A stretch of DNA of 54,928 nucleotides from an uncultured Bacteroidales bacterium (GTDB lineage Bacteria; Bacteroidota; Bacteroidia; Bacteroidales; UBA932), in the NCBI GenBank assembly GCA_945827785.1, contig CALZOR010000002.1, positions 1 to 54,928 of the forward strand, given 5' to 3'. A model generated the notes under the pieces. It was given only the letters and a program-made list of their open reading frames with translations, did no database searches and was not told the origin of the DNA. This document shows positions 52,326-54,928 of the stretch, piece by piece. Numbering within the stretch: position 1 is the stretch's first letter; each line of letters starts with the position of its first letter. The translations under genes were made by a program, and so were the position numbers.

Positions 52326-52348
52326 TTTTTATGTTTTTTTCAATATTC

Positions 52349-53143
52349 TTATCTGGCCGATACATGGCGTGCAAGGAAGCGGAACAGACATGGGATGTAT
52401 TTATAGAACGGCACCATGATGGTGTCAAATCCTCCAATCACTTTCTGATGTCTGCATCTTGCAATCGCCTTGATGGCAACTCTTGCACATTTGTTCACGT
52501 CGTAGCCGTTAGCCTGACCGGGATCCATCACTCCCGTCGCCTTGCCGTTCCCGTCAAGAGCATTCTTGGAAACTTCAGTATGGATACGGCCGGGGATGAT
52601 GATTGTCGTTTTGATCTGCGGATATTCCAGGGCGATGGTCTCATAGAAACCATGAATCGCATGCTTGGACGCACAGTAGGCAGATCTTACAGGGAAACCG
52701 AAAACTCCTGATACAGAGGAAACTACAGCTATGTGAACCCCTCTTTCGAGAAACATCTCCTTGAGAGCCTTCACAAGATAAATTCCTCCGAAATAGTTCA
52801 CTTCCATAAGCCTCCTGTCAACGCTTATGTCTGTGTCCAGAGTAAGCGCTCTCTGAGATATTCCGGCGTTAAGAAGCAGAAAATCAATCAGATGGCCTTC
52901 CGCATGAATCCATGCGACCAGCTCGTCGATTGACTCGCTCTTTTCAACGTCCACGGTTTTGGTCCAGGCTTTAACTCCGAGTTCTTCGCAAGCCTTGCGG
53001 ACTCTTTCCAGTGCATCAAGACGTCTTCCTGACAGGATTACATTGCATCCTTTTCGCGCATACTGGTAGGCCATTGCCTCGCCTATGCCGCTTCCGCCTC
53101 CGGTAATGAGGACGGTTTTGTTCTTGAATTCAAGTCTTGCCAT
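52349..53143 (-). CDS. Short-chain dehydrogenase/reductase
   Basis: A 264-aa NAD(P)-dependent oxidoreductase. The cofactor motif TGGGSGIGEAMA is at about 13-24, LLNAGISQ near 88, catalytic Ser in VSSVSGVFG near 140 and Tyr-x-x-x-Lys in YCASK near 155. The C-terminal end has a hydrophobic stretch (YKYIPCLFRFLARHVS) that may touch membrane. The frame extends 28 codons upstream, overlapping the DJ-1 gene, but the ATG at 53143 begins the SDR fold and lies four bases after the previous stop. Substrate unknown. Confidence 0.9.
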   Translation of the reverse strand: MARLEFKNKTVLITGGGSGIGEAMAYQYARKGCNVILSGRRLDALERVRKACEELGVKAWTKTVDVEKSESIDELVAWIHAEGHLIDFLLLNAGISQRALTLDTDISVDRRLMEVNYFGGIYLVKALKEMFLERGVHIAVVSSVSGVFGFPVRSAYCASKHAIHGFYETIALEYPQIKTTIIIPGRIHTEVSKNALDGNGKATGVMDPGQANGYDVNKCARVAIKAIARCRHQKVIGGFDTIMVPFYKYIPCLFRFLARHVSAR

Positions 53144-53147
53144 TACA

Positions 53148-53723
53148 TTAAAGCATAAGACCGGAACGAACCTTGGCAGCCATGTCTGCTCCCTTGATGT
53201 GAGACAGAATCTCGAGCCCGAACTCAAGAGCCCATCCCGGACCGCGGCCGGTGATGATGTTGCCGTCCTTTACAACGCCTTCCTTGACATATTCTGCTCC
53301 CTTTGCAATGAGAGCCTCCTCAAATCCGTCGTAGCAGGTCATCTTCTTTCCTGCGATATCAGGCAACTTGCTCAGAACGAGGCTTGGAGCAGCGCAGATG
53401 GCAGCTACGGTGCCGCCTTCGGTGTAATGCTGCACCATGATGTCCATAAGTTTGCTGAATGCTGCGAGGTTTGACGAGCCTGGCATTCCTCCCGGAAATA
53501 TCATCACGTCCGTCGGAAGGCATGGACCGAATGTCGTCGAGGCCTTGAATTCGCCGAATGCCATGTCTGCAACCACCGGAATCCTGTTCGAACTTGTGAC
53601 GATCCTATCGTCATAGATGGAAACGGTCTTGACGTTCACACCGCCTCTGCGGAGCATGTCAACTGGCGTCATGGCTTCTGAAATCTCAAATCCGTCAGCC
53701 AGAAAAATGTATATTCCTTTCAT
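53148..53723 (-). CDS. DJ-1/PfpI family protein
   Basis: A 191-aa protein of the DJ-1/YajL branch. The reactive Cys110 lies in the nucleophile elbow AAICAAPSL, and the conserved Glu16 in DGFEISEAMTPVD supports it. FPGGMPGSSNL near 76 is the family glycine loop. Members act as glyoxalases, deglycase-like enzymes or redox chaperones; which applies here is not visible. It lies four bases after purC and four before the SDR gene, so the operon is tight. Confidence 0.93.
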   Translation of the reverse strand: MKGIYIFLADGFEISEAMTPVDMLRRGGVNVKTVSIYDDRIVTSSNRIPVVADMAFGEFKASTTFGPCLPTDVMIFPGGMPGSSNLAAFSKLMDIMVQHYTEGGTVAAICAAPSLVLSKLPDIAGKKMTCYDGFEEALIAKGAEYVKEGVVKDGNIITGRGPGWALEFGLEILSHIKGADMAAKVRSGLML

Positions 53724-53727
53724 TATT

Positions 53728-54672
53728 TCAGAGTGTTTTGAGGAAGTCCGTGATGTTCTTTTCGATACGGGCTGAAATGTCCGTTCCTTCCGCCTTTACG
53801 AATCTCTCGCCGGTGATGTTCTCATAAAGTTCTATATATCTGTCAGATATCCCGTTCACGACTTCTTCTGTCATTTCAGGTACGGTCTGGCCTTCCTGAC
53901 CCTGGAAGCCGTTTGACATGAGCCACTCGCGTACGAATTCCTTTGAGAGCTGTTTCTGGTGCTCGCCCCTTGCAAGACGCTCCTGATATCCTTCGCTGTA
54001 GAAATATCTTGAAGAGTCAGGGGTATGGATTTCATCCATGAGATAGATTTTCCCGTCCTTCTTTCCGAACTCATATTTGGTATCGACGAGGATGAGTCCC
54101 ATCCTTGCTGCAATCTCGGTTCCTCTCTGGAAAAGTGCCCTTGTATATGCCTCAAGCTGCTCATAGTCTTCGCGGGAAACTATGCCTTGAGCTATTATTT
54201 CCTCTTTGGAGATATCTTCGTCATGGCCTTCGGCAGCTTTCGTCGTAGGAGTTATTATCGGCTCCGGAAATTTCTGGTTTTCAACCATTCCTTCAGGCAT
54301 CTGCTCTCCGCAAAGTGTGCGTTTTCCTGCCTTGTACTCTCTCCATGCATGGCCTGAGAGGTAGCCCCTGATCACCATTTCAACCTTGAATGGCTCGCAT
54401 TTGTGACCTACGGTCACCATAGGATCCGGAACAGCAATTTTCCAGTTTGGAAGGATGTCGGTCGTGGCATCGAGGAATTTGGCTGCTATCTGGTTGAGTA
54501 CCTGGCCTTTGAATGGAATCCCTTTTGGAAGGACAACATCAAATGCTGAAATTCTGTCAGATACGACCATCACGAGATAATCGTCGCCGATGCTGTACAC
54601 ATCACGTACCTTGCCAACATAATGGCCGGTCTGACCAGGAAAATTGAAATCTGTTTTTACGATTGCTTCCAT
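53728..54672 (-). CDS. purC: Phosphoribosylaminoimidazole-succinocarboxamide synthase
   Basis: SAICAR synthetase, step 8 of purine synthesis, joining aspartate to CAIR with ATP. The 314-aa protein has [20 protein letters not shown] near 21-40, [15 protein letters not shown], the [15 protein letters not shown] segment and [13 protein letters not shown] with [11 protein letters not shown] near 220-240. The longer form is typical of this phylum. The frame extends 13 codons upstream, but the ATG at 54672 is the better start and lies about 44 bases after the predicted transcript start. It heads an operon with DJ-1, SDR and VOC genes, none of which is a known purine gene. Confidence 0.95.
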   Translation of the reverse strand: MEAIVKTDFNFPGQTGHYVGKVRDVYSIGDDYLVMVVSDRISAFDVVLPKGIPFKGQVLNQIAAKFLDATTDILPNWKIAVPDPMVTVGHKCEPFKVEMVIRGYLSGHAWREYKAGKRTLCGEQMPEGMVENQKFPEPIITPTTKAAEGHDEDISKEEIIAQGIVSREDYEQLEAYTRALFQRGTEIAARMGLILVDTKYEFGKKDGKIYLMDEIHTPDSSRYFYSEGYQERLARGEHQKQLSKEFVREWLMSNGFQGQEGQTVPEMTEEVVNGISDRYIELYENITGERFVKAEGTDISARIEKNITDFLKTL

Positions 54673-54722
54673 TGTATAGTTTGTTAAATCTTGTATTCTT
54701 GGCTGTCGCACAAAAAGCGTCG

Positions 54723-54730
54723 CAAATTTA
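54723..54730 (-). promoter_or_regulatory. -7 box of the purC operon
   Basis: CAAATTTA reads TAAATTTG on the minus strand, matching TAnnTTTG. No clear -33 box was found. Confidence 0.45.
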
Positions 54731-54840
54731 GCAAATATTCCTGATAATATACTGTTCCATTTTGTCGTATAGTAAAAAACATGAATTTGTTCTCTGGTCG
54801 GACCTTATGTGGGTTGTAATACTTCGGCAACTTATAAACA

Positions 54841-54871
54841 AAAATAAGTCTCCGAAAAGGAGACTTATTTT
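54841..54871. terminator. tRNA-Glu terminator
   Basis: AAAATAAGTCTCC (54841-54853) pairs perfectly over 13 bp with GGAGACTTATTTT (54859-54871) around a GAAAA loop. Read on the minus strand it follows the tRNA directly and ends in a T-run. Confidence 0.85.
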
Positions 54872-54928
54872 TGGTAGTCGGTAGGGGAATCGAACCCCTA
54901 TTGCAAGATTGAGAATCTTGAGTACTAA
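54872..54928 (-). tRNA. tRNA-Glu (anticodon CTC), 5' part cut by the window edge
   Basis: On the minus strand, the 3' end reads ACCGACT-A-CCA with encoded CCA. The T-arm is AGGGG-TTCGATT-CCCCT, and the anticodon stem CAAGA/TCTTG holds loop TTCTCAA, giving anticodon CTC. The acceptor 5' strand and most of the D-arm lie outside the window. Confidence 0.85.

Overview
This 54.9 kb window is chromosomal DNA from a member of the Bacteroidota, most likely the order Bacteroidales. The reasons are the repeated -7 promoter box TAnnTTTG (often with a TTTG/TTG box about 19 bases upstream), the general lack of Shine-Dalgarno sequences apart from a perfect one before rpsU, and families typical of the group: DUF4301, DUF5723, an outer-membrane beta-barrel fused to a carboxypeptidase-like domain, and a class III sirtuin without zinc cysteines. 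I cannot fix the genus by eye. There is no phage, CRISPR array or intact insertion sequence; most of the window is housekeeping chromosome with a few unusual patches.

Layout. 1-6.3 kb: a secreted alpha/beta hydrolase, a Fic protein with a putative DNA-binding domain and possible operators, dnaK (minus), an RluA-type pseudouridine synthase and an N-terminally shortened altronate dehydratase. 6.4-6.7 kb: tRNA-Gly(CCC) followed by a dense cluster of nested palindromes. 6.7-16.4 kb: a DUF362/ferredoxin protein, then a minus-strand three-gene unit of two giant paralogous lipoproteins flanking a DUF5723 outer-membrane protein. 16.5-25.2 kb: M28 peptidase, M16 peptidase, rsmI with an acidic coiled-coil partner, tdk, a helix-hairpin-helix protein and prmA. 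25.2-30.8 kb: a large AsmA-like protein, and a degenerate P-loop ATPase paired with a sirtuin. 30.9-33.7 kb: rpsU, rplU, rpmA, serS, ruvC. 33.8-38.5 kb: an outer-membrane beta-barrel protein and lnt. 38.6-45.0 kb: a plus-strand run of LysE transporter, PASTA protein, rluD, GH3 glucosidase, recF and a DciA-like protein. 45.0-49.4 kb: pdxB and a DUF4301 gene, each preceded by a copy of a 57-base hairpin element, then a convergent methyltransferase. 49.5 kb to the end: phosphohexose mutase, the purC/DJ-1/SDR/VOC operon and a tRNA-Glu cut by the window edge.

Most genes serve translation and RNA modification (rpsU, rplU, rpmA, serS, rsmI, prmA, two pseudouridine synthases, tRNAs), DNA replication and repair (recF, DciA-like, ruvC), cofactor and nucleotide synthesis (pdxB, purC, tdk), or the envelope (lnt, AsmA-like, beta-barrels, lipoproteins). 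The best candidates for undescribed biology are the three-gene giant-lipoprotein/DUF5723 unit, the 57-base hairpin pair around pdxB, the branched palindrome cluster after tRNA-Gly, and the Fic gene with paired 10-base sites around its promoter. All functional statements are from reading motifs; no search or folding program was run.
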